DNA of 64,000 nt, from assembly GCF_009380165.1 (NCBI RefSeq), contig NZ_WHUF01000004.1, positions 1 to 64,000 on the forward strand. The letters run 5' to 3'. Within the stretch, counting starts at the first letter, position 1. Every line of letters starts with the position of its first letter. The notes under the pieces were generated by a model. The model did no database searches, was not told the origin of the DNA, and worked only from the letters and a program-made list of their open reading frames with translations. This DNA is from Rugamonas rivuli. Its GTDB lineage: Bacteria; Pseudomonadota; Gammaproteobacteria; Burkholderiales; Burkholderiaceae_D. Of this stretch, positions 25,478 through 33,434 are shown piece by piece. The translations under genes were made by a program, and so were the position numbers.

Positions 25478-27436
25478 TTACCTAATATTGAGCAAAACAT
25501 CGAACAGCGTGCTGGCCACCTGCATGACTTTGCCGCTGGCCTGGTAGGCCTGCTGGTAGCGTAACAGATTCGCCGCTTCCTCATCCAGGTTCACACCGGA
25601 CACGCTTTCCTTCTGCTTGGTGGCCTGGTCCACGGCGGCGTCGGCGGCCGAGCCGGTGATCTGCGCCTCGCGCGCCTTGTTGCCGACAAAGTTGACCATC
25701 TGCGCGTAGGTGGTCTGGTAGGTGGCGTTGCCGTTGTCCAGGATGTTCTTGGTCTGCAGGCCGGCCAGCAAGGCGCCGTTGCGGCTGTCGCCGACGCCGC
25801 TGACGTTGGGGCCGATGGTGAAGGTGTCGAGGTCGGCCGGCGTGCCGCTGATGTTGAAGTTGATGCCGCCGAAGCTGATCGCCGCGCCGTCCGTGTAGGG
25901 CACGGTCGGCGTGCCGGCCGGATACACGGTGGCCACGCCGTTGACCGTCACCGTCACGTCCTGAGCCGGCGGGAAGCCCGACAGCGAACCGCTGGCCTTG
26001 TCGTAGGTCAGCGTGACCGGCGCCGCCAGCGCGTTGCCCGGCGTCAGATAGTTCTTGTCGACGGTGCCGGCGCTGATCTTGGCGTTGCCGGCGTTGGCGT
26101 TCGGCGCCGCGGTGGCGATCGGCGCCGCCAGCGCGATCTTGGTGCGGTCGGTGACGGCGACGCTGAAATCGTGGGCCGCGTTGTAGGTCGGCCGCACCAG
26201 GAAGTTGTCCTTGTCCGCCGGCGTGCCGGTGATCGTGTAGTCGACGCCGTCGATGGTCTGCGGCACCGCCTGCGGGAAGGGATTGATCTGCGTGACCTGG
26301 CCGTCGCTGAGGCGGGTGACGTTGAAATTGGTGCCGTCGAAATCGACGCTGTAGTCGCTGGCGGTCAGCTTGCTGGCGTCGGTGACGACGGCGGTGACGT
26401 CGGCCGTGCTGGCCGGCGAATTGCGGCTGTTGACGCCGACATAGGCGTTGATCGGATTGAAGAACGCCGTGCCGAGCGCGCCGTTCTGGTCCTGGCCCAG
26501 CACGTGCTGGGCGTTGAAGCTGACGGCCAGCCCGGCCGCCACCTGGCCCAGCGAGTTCTGCGCGCGGTCCATGGCGCCGTTGCGGAACTCCAGCAGGCCG
26601 CCGATCTGGCCGCCGGTCAGCACGCTGTCCGGCAAGGCGCTGAAGCTGCCGCTCGGGCTCTGGTAGCCGACCGTGACGCGGCTGGCGTCGGTGGGCGAGG
26701 TGGACGTGGCCAGCTGGAACGCGGTGTTGCCCACCACCAGCGGCTGCCCCGTGCCGAACTCGACCGTCAAACTGTTGTTGTCGCCCGGGATGACGGTGGT
26801 CTTGACCAGCTTGTTCAGCTCGGTCAGCAGCTGGTCGCGGTGGTCCAGCAAATCATTGGGCGCCTTGCCGTCGGTGGCCAGGCCGGCAATGGTGTTGTTC
26901 AGCGCCGCCAGTTCCTTGGCGTAGGAATTGATCTCGTTGACGGTGGAGCCGATCTGGCCGTTGACGCCGGAGGCGATCTCGGTCATCCGCGCGCTCAAGC
27001 CCTGGAAGCGCGACGCCAGCGAGTTGGCGGTCGACAGCATGGCCTGGCGCGACGCGGCCGAGGCCGGGTTCGAGGTGGCGTCCTGCACGCCGTTGAAGAA
27101 GTCCTGCAGCGCCGGCGACAGGCCGGCCTTGGGATCGGCCAGCAGGTTGTCGATCTGGCTGATCTGCTTGGTGTAGGTGTCGAGCGAGGCCTGGCTCGAT
27201 TCGGCGTTGCGCAGCTGCACCGCGAGGAAGTTGTCGTAATAGCGGCGCACGGCGCTGACCTCGGTGCCGCTGCCGACGAAGCCGAAGCCCTGGTCCTGGG
27301 TCGCGGTGTCCGACTGGATCGCCGCCTGGCGGCTGTAGCCAGCCACGCCAGCGTTGGTGATGTTGTTGCCGGTGGTCGACAGACCTACCTGGGCTGCCAA
27401 CAAACCGCTTTTGCCGATGCTGAGAAGACTGGACAT
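25478..27436 (-). CDS. flgK: Flagellar hook-associated protein FlgK (HAP1)
   Basis: A 652-residue junction protein. The rod/hook-type N terminus (LLSIGKSGLLAAQVGLSTTG, NNITNAGVAGYSRQ) and C terminus (GVNLDEEAANLLRYQQAYQA) are intact. Two internal regions of similar beta-rich sequence contain PADKDNFLV and PADLDTFTI motifs; the second resembles GDPADLDNFTV in FlgL. It lies between flgJ and flgL. Confidence 0.97.
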   Translation of the reverse strand: MSSLLSIGKSGLLAAQVGLSTTGNNITNAGVAGYSRQAAIQSDTATQDQGFGFVGSGTEVSAVRRYYDNFLAVQLRNAESSQASLDTYTKQISQIDNLLADPKAGLSPALQDFFNGVQDATSNPASAASRQAMLSTANSLASRFQGLSARMTEIASGVNGQIGSTVNEINSYAKELAALNNTIAGLATDGKAPNDLLDHRDQLLTELNKLVKTTVIPGDNNSLTVEFGTGQPLVVGNTAFQLATSTSPTDASRVTVGYQSPSGSFSALPDSVLTGGQIGGLLEFRNGAMDRAQNSLGQVAAGLAVSFNAQHVLGQDQNGALGTAFFNPINAYVGVNSRNSPASTADVTAVVTDASKLTASDYSVDFDGTNFNVTRLSDGQVTQINPFPQAVPQTIDGVDYTITGTPADKDNFLVRPTYNAAHDFSVAVTDRTKIALAAPIATAAPNANAGNAKISAGTVDKNYLTPGNALAAPVTLTYDKASGSLSGFPPAQDVTVTVNGVATVYPAGTPTVPYTDGAAISFGGINFNISGTPADLDTFTIGPNVSGVGDSRNGALLAGLQTKNILDNGNATYQTTYAQMVNFVGNKAREAQITGSAADAAVDQATKQKESVSGVNLDEEAANLLRYQQAYQASGKVMQVASTLFDVLLNIR

Positions 27437-27501
27437 GATGTTTATGCTCTATTCGTAAATTGGTAACGGCAAACCGCCGGAAAACTTGACCCCGCGCCCG
27501 C

Positions 27502-28488
27502 TCAACCGGCCAGCGAGCGCTTGATGATGCTGGTGAGTTTGTTCGCGTAGTTCGGATCGGTGGCGTAGCCGGCCTTCTGCAAGCCCTGGGCGAAGCTGCT
27601 GGCGTCGCCCGCGCTGGCCAGCACTTTTTCGTAGCGCGGATTGCTCGCCAACAGCTTGGCGTAATCCTTAAAACTGTCGCTGTAGCTGTCGTAGGCGCGG
27701 AAGCGCTCGACCTTGGTCTGCGCCTTGCCGTTGACGTATTCGGTGGTGGTGGCCTCGACCACCTTGCCCTTCCAGTCGCCGCCGGCCTTGATGCCGAACA
27801 GGTTGTGGCTGTTGCTGCCGTCGCGGCCCTTGATCTCGCGCTTGCCCCAGCCGCTCTCCAGCGCCGCCTGGCCCAGCATGAACTTGGCCGGGATGCCGGT
27901 GGCGCGGCTGGCTTCCTCGGCGTGCGCGCCGAGCTTGTCCTGGAAGCTGCGCACGTGCGGCGCCTGGCTGCCCTTGTTGGCCGCGTTGGTGGCAGGCACA
28001 GCGCTGTTGTCGTCGACCGAGCCGACGGCGCCAGCGCCGCCGGCCGCCGCGATGGCGCGCTGCAGCTTGGCGTCCATCAGGCTGGCCAGGCCGCCGAAGC
28101 TGCCGCCGTTGGCGCCGCTGCTGCTGTCGCCAGCCTCGTTGCCGATCGCCAGCGCCTGCTTGTCGGCGGTCTTGGACAGCTGGCGTATCAGCATGTCCGA
28201 CAGGCCGATGCCCTTCTTGGCGATATTCTGGCTGGTCTGCTGGTCCAGCATGGTGGTGAACATCTTGCTCTGCTGGCTGTCCATCATGCCGTCCTGCGGC
28301 GTCGCCTCGCGCATGCTCTTCATCATCATGTTGACGAACATCGCTTCGAATTGCGTGGCGGCGGTCTTCAGCGCCTCCGGGCTGCCGGCCTTGGCCGACT
28401 GCCGCAGGCTGCCCATGTCCTTGAGGTCGAGGGCGAACTTGCTGCTGAGGTCGTTGGAGGTATTCGCATTGGGAAATGAGCTGGTCAT
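27502..28488 (-). CDS. flgJ: Flagellar rod assembly protein / muramidase FlgJ
   Basis: A 328-residue two-domain protein. The N-terminal rod-capping domain (AATQFEAMFVNMMMKSMREA) is joined by an Ala/Gly-rich linker to a C-terminal glucosaminidase-type domain (AKFMLGQAALESGWGKREI, HNLFGIKAGGDWKGKVVE), where the Glu of ALESGWG is the expected catalytic acid. It cuts peptidoglycan so that the rod can pass. It starts 12 bp after flgI ends. Confidence 0.97.
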   Translation of the reverse strand: MTSSFPNANTSNDLSSKFALDLKDMGSLRQSAKAGSPEALKTAATQFEAMFVNMMMKSMREATPQDGMMDSQQSKMFTTMLDQQTSQNIAKKGIGLSDMLIRQLSKTADKQALAIGNEAGDSSSGANGGSFGGLASLMDAKLQRAIAAAGGAGAVGSVDDNSAVPATNAANKGSQAPHVRSFQDKLGAHAEEASRATGIPAKFMLGQAALESGWGKREIKGRDGSNSHNLFGIKAGGDWKGKVVEATTTEYVNGKAQTKVERFRAYDSYSDSFKDYAKLLASNPRYEKVLASAGDASSFAQGLQKAGYATDPNYANKLTSIIKRSLAG

Positions 28489-28500
28489 GACGGCACCTTC

Positions 28501-29649
28501 CTAAATGATTTCCAGCTCGGCGCGCAGCGAACCGGCCGCTTTCATCGCCTGCAAAATGGCCAGCAAATCCTGCGGCGTGGCGCCGATGGCGTTGAGCGCC
28601 TTGACCACCTCGGCCAGCGAGGCGCCGCCCTTGACCATCATGACCTTGCCGCCGTCGGCCTTGATGCCCACCTGCTGGTTGGGCGCGACCACGGTGCGCC
28701 CGCCGGACAGCGGATTGGGCTGGCTGATCTGCGGATCGGCCGTCACCGAGATCGACAGGTTGCCGTGCGAAATGGCGCAGGTTTCCAGCGTGACGGCGCG
28801 GTTCATCACCACCGAACCGGTGCGCGCGTTCATGATGACCTTGGCCGGCTGCTCGGCCGGATTGACCTGCATGTCCTGCAAGGTGCCGATGAAGCTCACG
28901 CGCTGGTCGCTGCTGCTGGGCGACTGCACGCGGATCACGCGGCTGTCCAGCGCGTAGGCGATGCCGGGACCGTATTTATCGTTGATCACTTCGACCACGC
29001 GGCTGGCGGTGGCGAAGTCGGCGGTGTTCAATTCCAGCTTGATGAAGTTGCCCTCGCCCAGGCTGGAGGCGACCGCGCGCTCGACGGTGGCGCCGCCGGA
29101 AATCTTGCCCACGCTGAGGTGGTTGACGGTCAGCGAGCTGCCGCCGGCGCCGCCGGCCGCGACGCCGACGCCGCCCACCAGCACATTACCCTGGGCCATG
29201 CCGTACACCTGGCCGTCCGCGCCTTTGAGCGGCGTCATCAGCAGCGTGCCGCCGCGCAGGCTCTTGGCGTTACCCATCGACGAGACCGTGATGTCCAGCG
29301 TCTGGCCCGGCTGCGCGAACGGCGGCAGCGAGGCCGTCACCATCACGGCGGCGACGTTCTTCAATTGCAGCGAGGTGCCCTGCGGCAGGTTCACGCCCAG
29401 CTGCTGCAACATCGACACCACGCTCTGCACGGTGAACGGGGTTTGCGTGGTCTGGTCGCCGCTGCCGTCGAGGCCGACGACCAGGCCGTAGCCGATCAGC
29501 TGATTCTGCCGCACGCCGGCGATGCTGACCAGGTCCTTGAGGCGCTCGGCATGAACCGGCTGCACCAGCAGCGAGGCCGCCACCAGCGACAGCGCCGCCA
29601 GCTTGCGCGCGCCCTGCATGATTGATTGAGTGCTGTCCATGATGGCCAT
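28501..29649 (-). CDS. flgI: Flagellar P-ring protein FlgI
   Basis: A 382-residue periplasmic ring protein. A signal peptide (KLAALSLVAASLLVQPVHA) precedes the mature start ERLKDLVSIAGVRQNQLIGY. The C-terminal ATPQDLLAILQAMKAAGSLRAELEII is typical. The first ATG overlaps the flgH stop by one base; in-frame ATG codons three and ten residues further in are alternative starts. Confidence 0.97.
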   Translation of the reverse strand: MAIMDSTQSIMQGARKLAALSLVAASLLVQPVHAERLKDLVSIAGVRQNQLIGYGLVVGLDGSGDQTTQTPFTVQSVVSMLQQLGVNLPQGTSLQLKNVAAVMVTASLPPFAQPGQTLDITVSSMGNAKSLRGGTLLMTPLKGADGQVYGMAQGNVLVGGVGVAAGGAGGSSLTVNHLSVGKISGGATVERAVASSLGEGNFIKLELNTADFATASRVVEVINDKYGPGIAYALDSRVIRVQSPSSSDQRVSFIGTLQDMQVNPAEQPAKVIMNARTGSVVMNRAVTLETCAISHGNLSISVTADPQISQPNPLSGGRTVVAPNQQVGIKADGGKVMMVKGGASLAEVVKALNAIGATPQDLLAILQAMKAAGSLRAELEII

Positions 29650-30305
29650 CAGAAAGGTAACAGGCTTTGGAAGAAGCGCGAAGCCATCGATGCCATCTCG
29701 GCGCGGTCGATCTGGCTGTTGGTGCGGTACTCGACCTTGGCGTCGGCCACGGCGGTCGATTGCACGGTGTTGCCGGTGGCGATATTGTCGGGATTGATCA
29801 TGCCGGAGAAGCGGATGAATTCCACGCCCTTGTTCATCGCCACCTGCTTCTCGCCGGCGACGATCAGGTTGCCGTTGGAAAGCACCTCGACCACGGTCAC
29901 GCCCATGGTGCCGGTGAAGGTGTTGCTGGCCGACTGGTTGTCGCCGTCGGCGAACTTGCTGGAGTTGCTGACCGACAGAGGATTGCCGAAGGTCGATTGC
30001 AGCGGGCCGGGCACGGTGGCGCTGACGCTGCCGGACTTGTTGCCCGAGCTGGCGCCGGCCTTGACCGCCGACGTCTTCTCGGTGATGACCAGGGTCAGCA
30101 CATCGCCCACGTGGCGCGCGCGGCGGTCTTCGAAGATAGGACGGAAGGCGGCGTTCTGGTAGATGGCGCCGTTGCTCGGCGCCGCCTGCAGCCGTTCGCT
30201 GGTCAGCGGACGGGCCGACATCGGCATCTGCACGATGGAGGTCGGCGTGGTCATGCAGCCGCCCAGGGCGGCTGCTGCGACAACGATGGTGATGGCGTAT
30301 TTCAT
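29649..30305 (-). CDS. flgH: Flagellar L-ring lipoprotein FlgH
   Basis: A 218-residue outer-membrane ring protein. The lipobox LGGC (residues ~14-17) gives lipidation and anchoring. The start ending at 30305 is fixed by AGGAG seven bases upstream and by the signal peptide MKYAITIVVAAAALGGC; a longer frame to 30380 overlaps flgG and is not supported. Conserved DNIATGNTVQSTAVADAKVE lies in the C-terminal half. Confidence 0.97.
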   Translation of the reverse strand: MKYAITIVVAAAALGGCMTTPTSIVQMPMSARPLTSERLQAAPSNGAIYQNAAFRPIFEDRRARHVGDVLTLVITEKTSAVKAGASSGNKSGSVSATVPGPLQSTFGNPLSVSNSSKFADGDNQSASNTFTGTMGVTVVEVLSNGNLIVAGEKQVAMNKGVEFIRFSGMINPDNIATGNTVQSTAVADAKVEYRTNSQIDRAEMASMASRFFQSLLPF

Positions 30306-30315
30306 GCTCGACTCC

Positions 30316-31098
30316 TTACATCTGCGACAGCTTGGCCAGCATCTGGTCGGAGGTCGTGATGGCCTTCGAGTTGATTTCATAGGCGCGCTGGGTCTGGATC
30401 ATATTGACCATTTCCTCGACCACGTTGACGTTCGAGGTTTCCACATAGCCTTGCAGGATGACGCCGGTGCCATTGGTGCCCGGGGTGTTGGTTTGCGGGT
30501 TGCCGGAAGCGCCGGTTTCCACGTACAGGTTCTCGCCCTTCGATTCCAGCCCGGTCGGGTTGATGAAGGTCGACAGCTGGATGCTGCCGATCTGCTGCGG
30601 CGCCACCTGGCCCGGCAGCGTGACCGAGACGGTGCCGTCGCGGCCCACGGTGATCGATTGCGCGGTGATCGGGATGGTGATGGCCGGTTGCAGCACGAAG
30701 CCGCTGGACGTGACCATCTGGCCGTTGTTGTCGCGCTGGAAGGAGCCATCGCGGGTGTAGGCGGTGGTGCCGTCGGGCAGCAGCACATTGAAGAAGCCGT
30801 TGCCGTTGACCATCAGGTCTTTATCGTTGCCGGTCGACTGGGGATTGCCCTGGGTGTGCACGCGCTCGATCGCCACCGGACGCACGCCGGTACCGAGCTG
30901 CATGCCCGACGGCAGGTTGGTCTGCTGCGACGACTGGCCGCCAGGCTGGCGGATGTTCTGGTACAGCAGATCCTCGAACACGGCGCGCGATTTCTTGAAG
31001 CCGTTGGTGCTGACGTTGGCCAGGTTGTTGGACGTGACATCGAGCGCAGTCTGTTGCGCTTCCATGCCAGTCTTGGCGATCCACAGTGAACGTATCAT
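30316..31098 (-). CDS. flgG: Distal rod protein FlgG
   Basis: A 260-residue rod protein with the family N terminus ([40 protein letters not shown]) and C terminus ([20 protein letters not shown]). GGGAG stands seven bases before the ATG inside an inverted repeat. Unlike most flg operons it is not directly preceded by flgF: an oppositely oriented RCC1-type gene intervenes, so flgGHIJKL needs its own promoter or long read-through. Confidence 0.97.
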   Translation of the reverse strand: MIRSLWIAKTGMEAQQTALDVTSNNLANVSTNGFKKSRAVFEDLLYQNIRQPGGQSSQQTNLPSGMQLGTGVRPVAIERVHTQGNPQSTGNDKDLMVNGNGFFNVLLPDGTTAYTRDGSFQRDNNGQMVTSSGFVLQPAITIPITAQSITVGRDGTVSVTLPGQVAPQQIGSIQLSTFINPTGLESKGENLYVETGASGNPQTNTPGTNGTGVILQGYVETSNVNVVEEMVNMIQTQRAYEINSKAITTSDQMLAKLSQM

Positions 31099-31105
31099 GA
31101 TGCTT

Positions 31106-31126
31106 CTCCCGTTGCTTGGACGGGAG
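31106..31126 (-). promoter_or_regulatory. Inverted repeat that includes the flgG Shine-Dalgarno
   Basis: On the minus strand CTCCCGT, a seven-base loop, then ACGGGAG, and seven bases later the flgG ATG. The right arm contains the GGGAG ribosome site, so the hairpin could hide it. Translational control is inferred. Confidence 0.45.
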
Positions 31127-31325
31127 CCGTCAAAAGCGACAGCTACTCATCCCATGCAATCATTATGCGGGAGAGGTCATCAACTCAAAGCGGAGGTCTA
31201 GGCACCTTTTGCGCCTCTATTCCTCAGTAACAGCGCGAAGCCAATCGAATTCCCCCCAAGTGGCGGCAGCGCCTATATGGGCGAGGGCAATCAACGGACT
31301 GAGAAATGAATGCAAAATAGTAAAC

Positions 31326-31354
31326 TTTGCATATAAAACAAAATGGTGTAGACT
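31326..31354 (+). promoter_or_regulatory. Likely sigma-70 promoter of the RCC1-repeat gene
   Basis: TTTGCA (31326-31331), 17 bp, then TAGACT (31349-31354), 48 bp before the ATG. The spacing is ideal and each hexamer differs from consensus by two bases. Confidence 0.5.
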
Positions 31355-31402
31355 AAAATTGCTTAAAACCAATTTTCAACGAATCTATTCAAAAGGAAGC
31401 CC

Positions 31403-32590
31403 ATGGACACAATAATCAATGGCAGTAAATGGCTATTAAAGCTGGCCTGCCAAGCCGGCGTAGCGAGCATGCTCTTTTTGGCGATGGCGCCTTCAAATGC
31501 TGCGGTAGCAACCGCCATAGGAACTGGCAACTTCCATTCTTGCGCGGCTTTATCCACCGGCGGCGCAAAGTGCTGGGGGCAAAATAGCTACGGGCAGTTA
31601 GGTAATGGAAAGACGGTCACTAGTCTCACCCCGGTTGAAGTGCAAGGCCTTTCCAGCTATCAAATCACCGCTATCGCCGGCGGCACGTATTTTACTTGCG
31701 CACTGACTTCGACCGGCTCCGTCTATTGCTGGGGCTTCAACAACTATGGTCAACTTGCCAGTAAAACATTGGTTTCAAGCACAACTCCTGTCGCAGTTCA
31801 AATACCCACAGGTGCCGCAAAAGCCCTCACTGTAGGGAACAATCATGCTTGCGTATTGGACACTTATGGGAATATTTACTGCTGGGGCTCAAATTCGGGT
31901 GGGCAACTTAACCGCAACGTTTCCATCACTCATAGCAGTATTCCGCTTTACGCTGCAGGTATGAACGACGTGGTTGCCCTCCAGGGCAATGGCTTCACAA
32001 CATGCTATCGTGACAACAAAGGTGGAGCAAAATGTTTCGGTAACAACAAGTATGCGCAATTCGGTATTGGCACTAAAGACAGCACAGACGGCGCTACCTA
32101 CGGTGCCCCAAATTATGCACTTGGCCTTTCGACCAATGTGATATCTACATCGGCCAGCATGTACGATGGTTGCGCAGTAAAAGACGATCATGCAGTATTT
32201 TGCTGGGGGTTCAACAATACTTTTGGAGCCCTGGGCTTTACTGGCATCGGTATCTACTCAACTCCGGTAGCGGTGCTGGGACTTCGCAATGATGCGATCT
32301 CAATTATTACCGGCATCTCACATACCTGCATCATCACCCAAAGCGGTGGCGCGCAATGCTGGGGCATGAACGGAACCGGGCAATTGGGTAACGGCCGCGC
32401 CGCGCCGCAGGAAGCCGCCTCAGACGTAATTGGCATCAGTGAAAAAATTATTTCGCTGTCTCTCGGCTCGAATCATTCCTGTGCCCTTCTCGAAAGCGGT
32501 ACCGTGAAGTGTTTTGGTCAGAGTTTATCGGGACAATTAGGAACAGGAACCACTTTATATAGTCCCGTTCCGGTCACTGTCCCCCTGTAA
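31403..32590 (+). CDS. Secreted RCC1-repeat (seven-bladed propeller) protein
   Basis: A 395-residue protein with a signal peptide (WLLKLACQAGVASMLFLAMA ending near SNAA) and seven repeats of about 50 residues of the form C-x-L...G-x-x-x-C-W/F-G-x-N...G-Q-L-G, e.g. CALTSTGSVYCWGFNNYGQL. Seven blades give a complete RCC1-type beta-propeller, and each blade has a pair of cysteines about ten residues apart, suited to disulphides after export. AAAAGGAAG precedes the ATG. GC content is visibly lower than in neighbours and the gene faces against the flg operons on both sides, which suggests acquisition by transfer. Substrate or partner unknown. Confidence 0.85.
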   Translation: MDTIINGSKWLLKLACQAGVASMLFLAMAPSNAAVATAIGTGNFHSCAALSTGGAKCWGQNSYGQLGNGKTVTSLTPVEVQGLSSYQITAIAGGTYFTCALTSTGSVYCWGFNNYGQLASKTLVSSTTPVAVQIPTGAAKALTVGNNHACVLDTYGNIYCWGSNSGGQLNRNVSITHSSIPLYAAGMNDVVALQGNGFTTCYRDNKGGAKCFGNNKYAQFGIGTKDSTDGATYGAPNYALGLSTNVISTSASMYDGCAVKDDHAVFCWGFNNTFGALGFTGIGIYSTPVAVLGLRNDAISIITGISHTCIITQSGGAQCWGMNGTGQLGNGRAAPQEAASDVIGISEKIISLSLGSNHSCALLESGTVKCFGQSLSGQLGTGTTLYSPVPVTVPL

Positions 32591-32620
32591 CATATCGGCT
32601 TGAGTATTTTTCTTGTCAGT

Positions 32621-32646
32621 ACGCTGGCAACCCCGGTTGCCAGCGT
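32621..32646. terminator. Strong hairpin after the RCC1-repeat gene
   Basis: ACGCTGGCAACC and GGTTGCCAGCGT are a perfect 12-bp inverted repeat with a two-base centre, 31 bp after the stop and 37 bp before the end of flgF. Neither side has a T-run, so termination is plausible but not certain. Confidence 0.4.
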
Positions 32647-32682
32647 CGGCAATAAATACAAAATTTAGCCCACGACCATTTT

Positions 32683-33423
32683 TTAGCTAAGCGCTAATAT
32701 CTGGGTGGCTTTTGCGGCGTTATTCTCGGCGTTCTTCAGCAAACTCATTTGCATTTCGAACTGCCTAGCCAGACTGATCATGTTGACCATGGAGTCGACC
32801 GGATTGACATTGCTGCCCTCCAGCGCGCCATCGACCACGCGCACCGCCGGGTCGTTCTCGGCCGGCGTGCCGCTGAGCTGGCGGAACAGGCCGTCGTCGC
32901 CGCGCACCAGGCCCTTGGGGTCGGGATTGACCAGCTTGATCCGCCCCAGCACATTGGCCGGGCCGGGCTTGAAATCGGTGGAGATGGTGCTGACCGTGCC
33001 GTCGCCGGCCACCATCACCGTGGTGTCCGGCGGGATGGCGATCGGGCCGCCGTCGCCCACCAGCGTCTGGCCGCTGGTGGTTTGCAGCAGGCCGTTCTCG
33101 CTGATCTTCAGGCTGCCGTTGCGGGTGTAGGCTTCCGAACCGTCGGCCGACTGCACCGCGATCCAGCCCTGGTCGCGCACCGCGATGTCCAGCGCGCGGC
33201 CGGTGGTCTGGATCGGGCCGGCGCGCATGTCGGCACCCACCGTGGAATCGACCACGAAGGCGCGCGTCTGCAAGCCCTCCGACACCACCGGCACCGCCCG
33301 AAACGTATCGAGCTGCGCGCGGAAGCCGGTGGTGGTGGCGTTGGACAGGTTGTTGGCGACGGTGGCCTGCTGCTCCATCACGTGCCGCGCACCTGTCATC
33401 GCGGTATAAACCAGGCGGTCCAT
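32683..33423 (-). CDS. flgF: Proximal rod protein FlgF
   Basis: A 246-residue rod protein with MDRLVYTAMTGARHVMEQQA, ATVANNLSNATTTGFRAQLD at the N terminus and VDSMVNMISLARQFEMQMSL at the C terminus. It begins 11 bp after flgE. It is the last gene of flgBCDEF here because the RCC1-type gene separates it from flgG. Confidence 0.97.
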   Translation of the reverse strand: MDRLVYTAMTGARHVMEQQATVANNLSNATTTGFRAQLDTFRAVPVVSEGLQTRAFVVDSTVGADMRAGPIQTTGRALDIAVRDQGWIAVQSADGSEAYTRNGSLKISENGLLQTTSGQTLVGDGGPIAIPPDTTVMVAGDGTVSTISTDFKPGPANVLGRIKLVNPDPKGLVRGDDGLFRQLSGTPAENDPAVRVVDGALEGSNVNPVDSMVNMISLARQFEMQMSLLKNAENNAAKATQILALS

Positions 33424-33434
33424 GGCTTACTCTA

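Larger units (their letters stand above)
31099..31402. other. Intergenic region between flgG and the RCC1-repeat gene
   Basis: 304 bp without a gene. It holds the flgG leader with a hairpin (31106-31126), a more AT-rich stretch toward the right, and a likely sigma-70 promoter for the RCC1 gene (31326-31354). No sigma-28 or other recognisable promoter for flgG was found. Confidence 0.7.

Noticed and set aside
32690..32702. TAAGCGCTAATAT shared with TAAGCGCTAAAATATT near 40625
   Set aside because: One copy is in the 3' coding end of flgF, the other between fleN and fliA; a short chance palindrome is sufficient.
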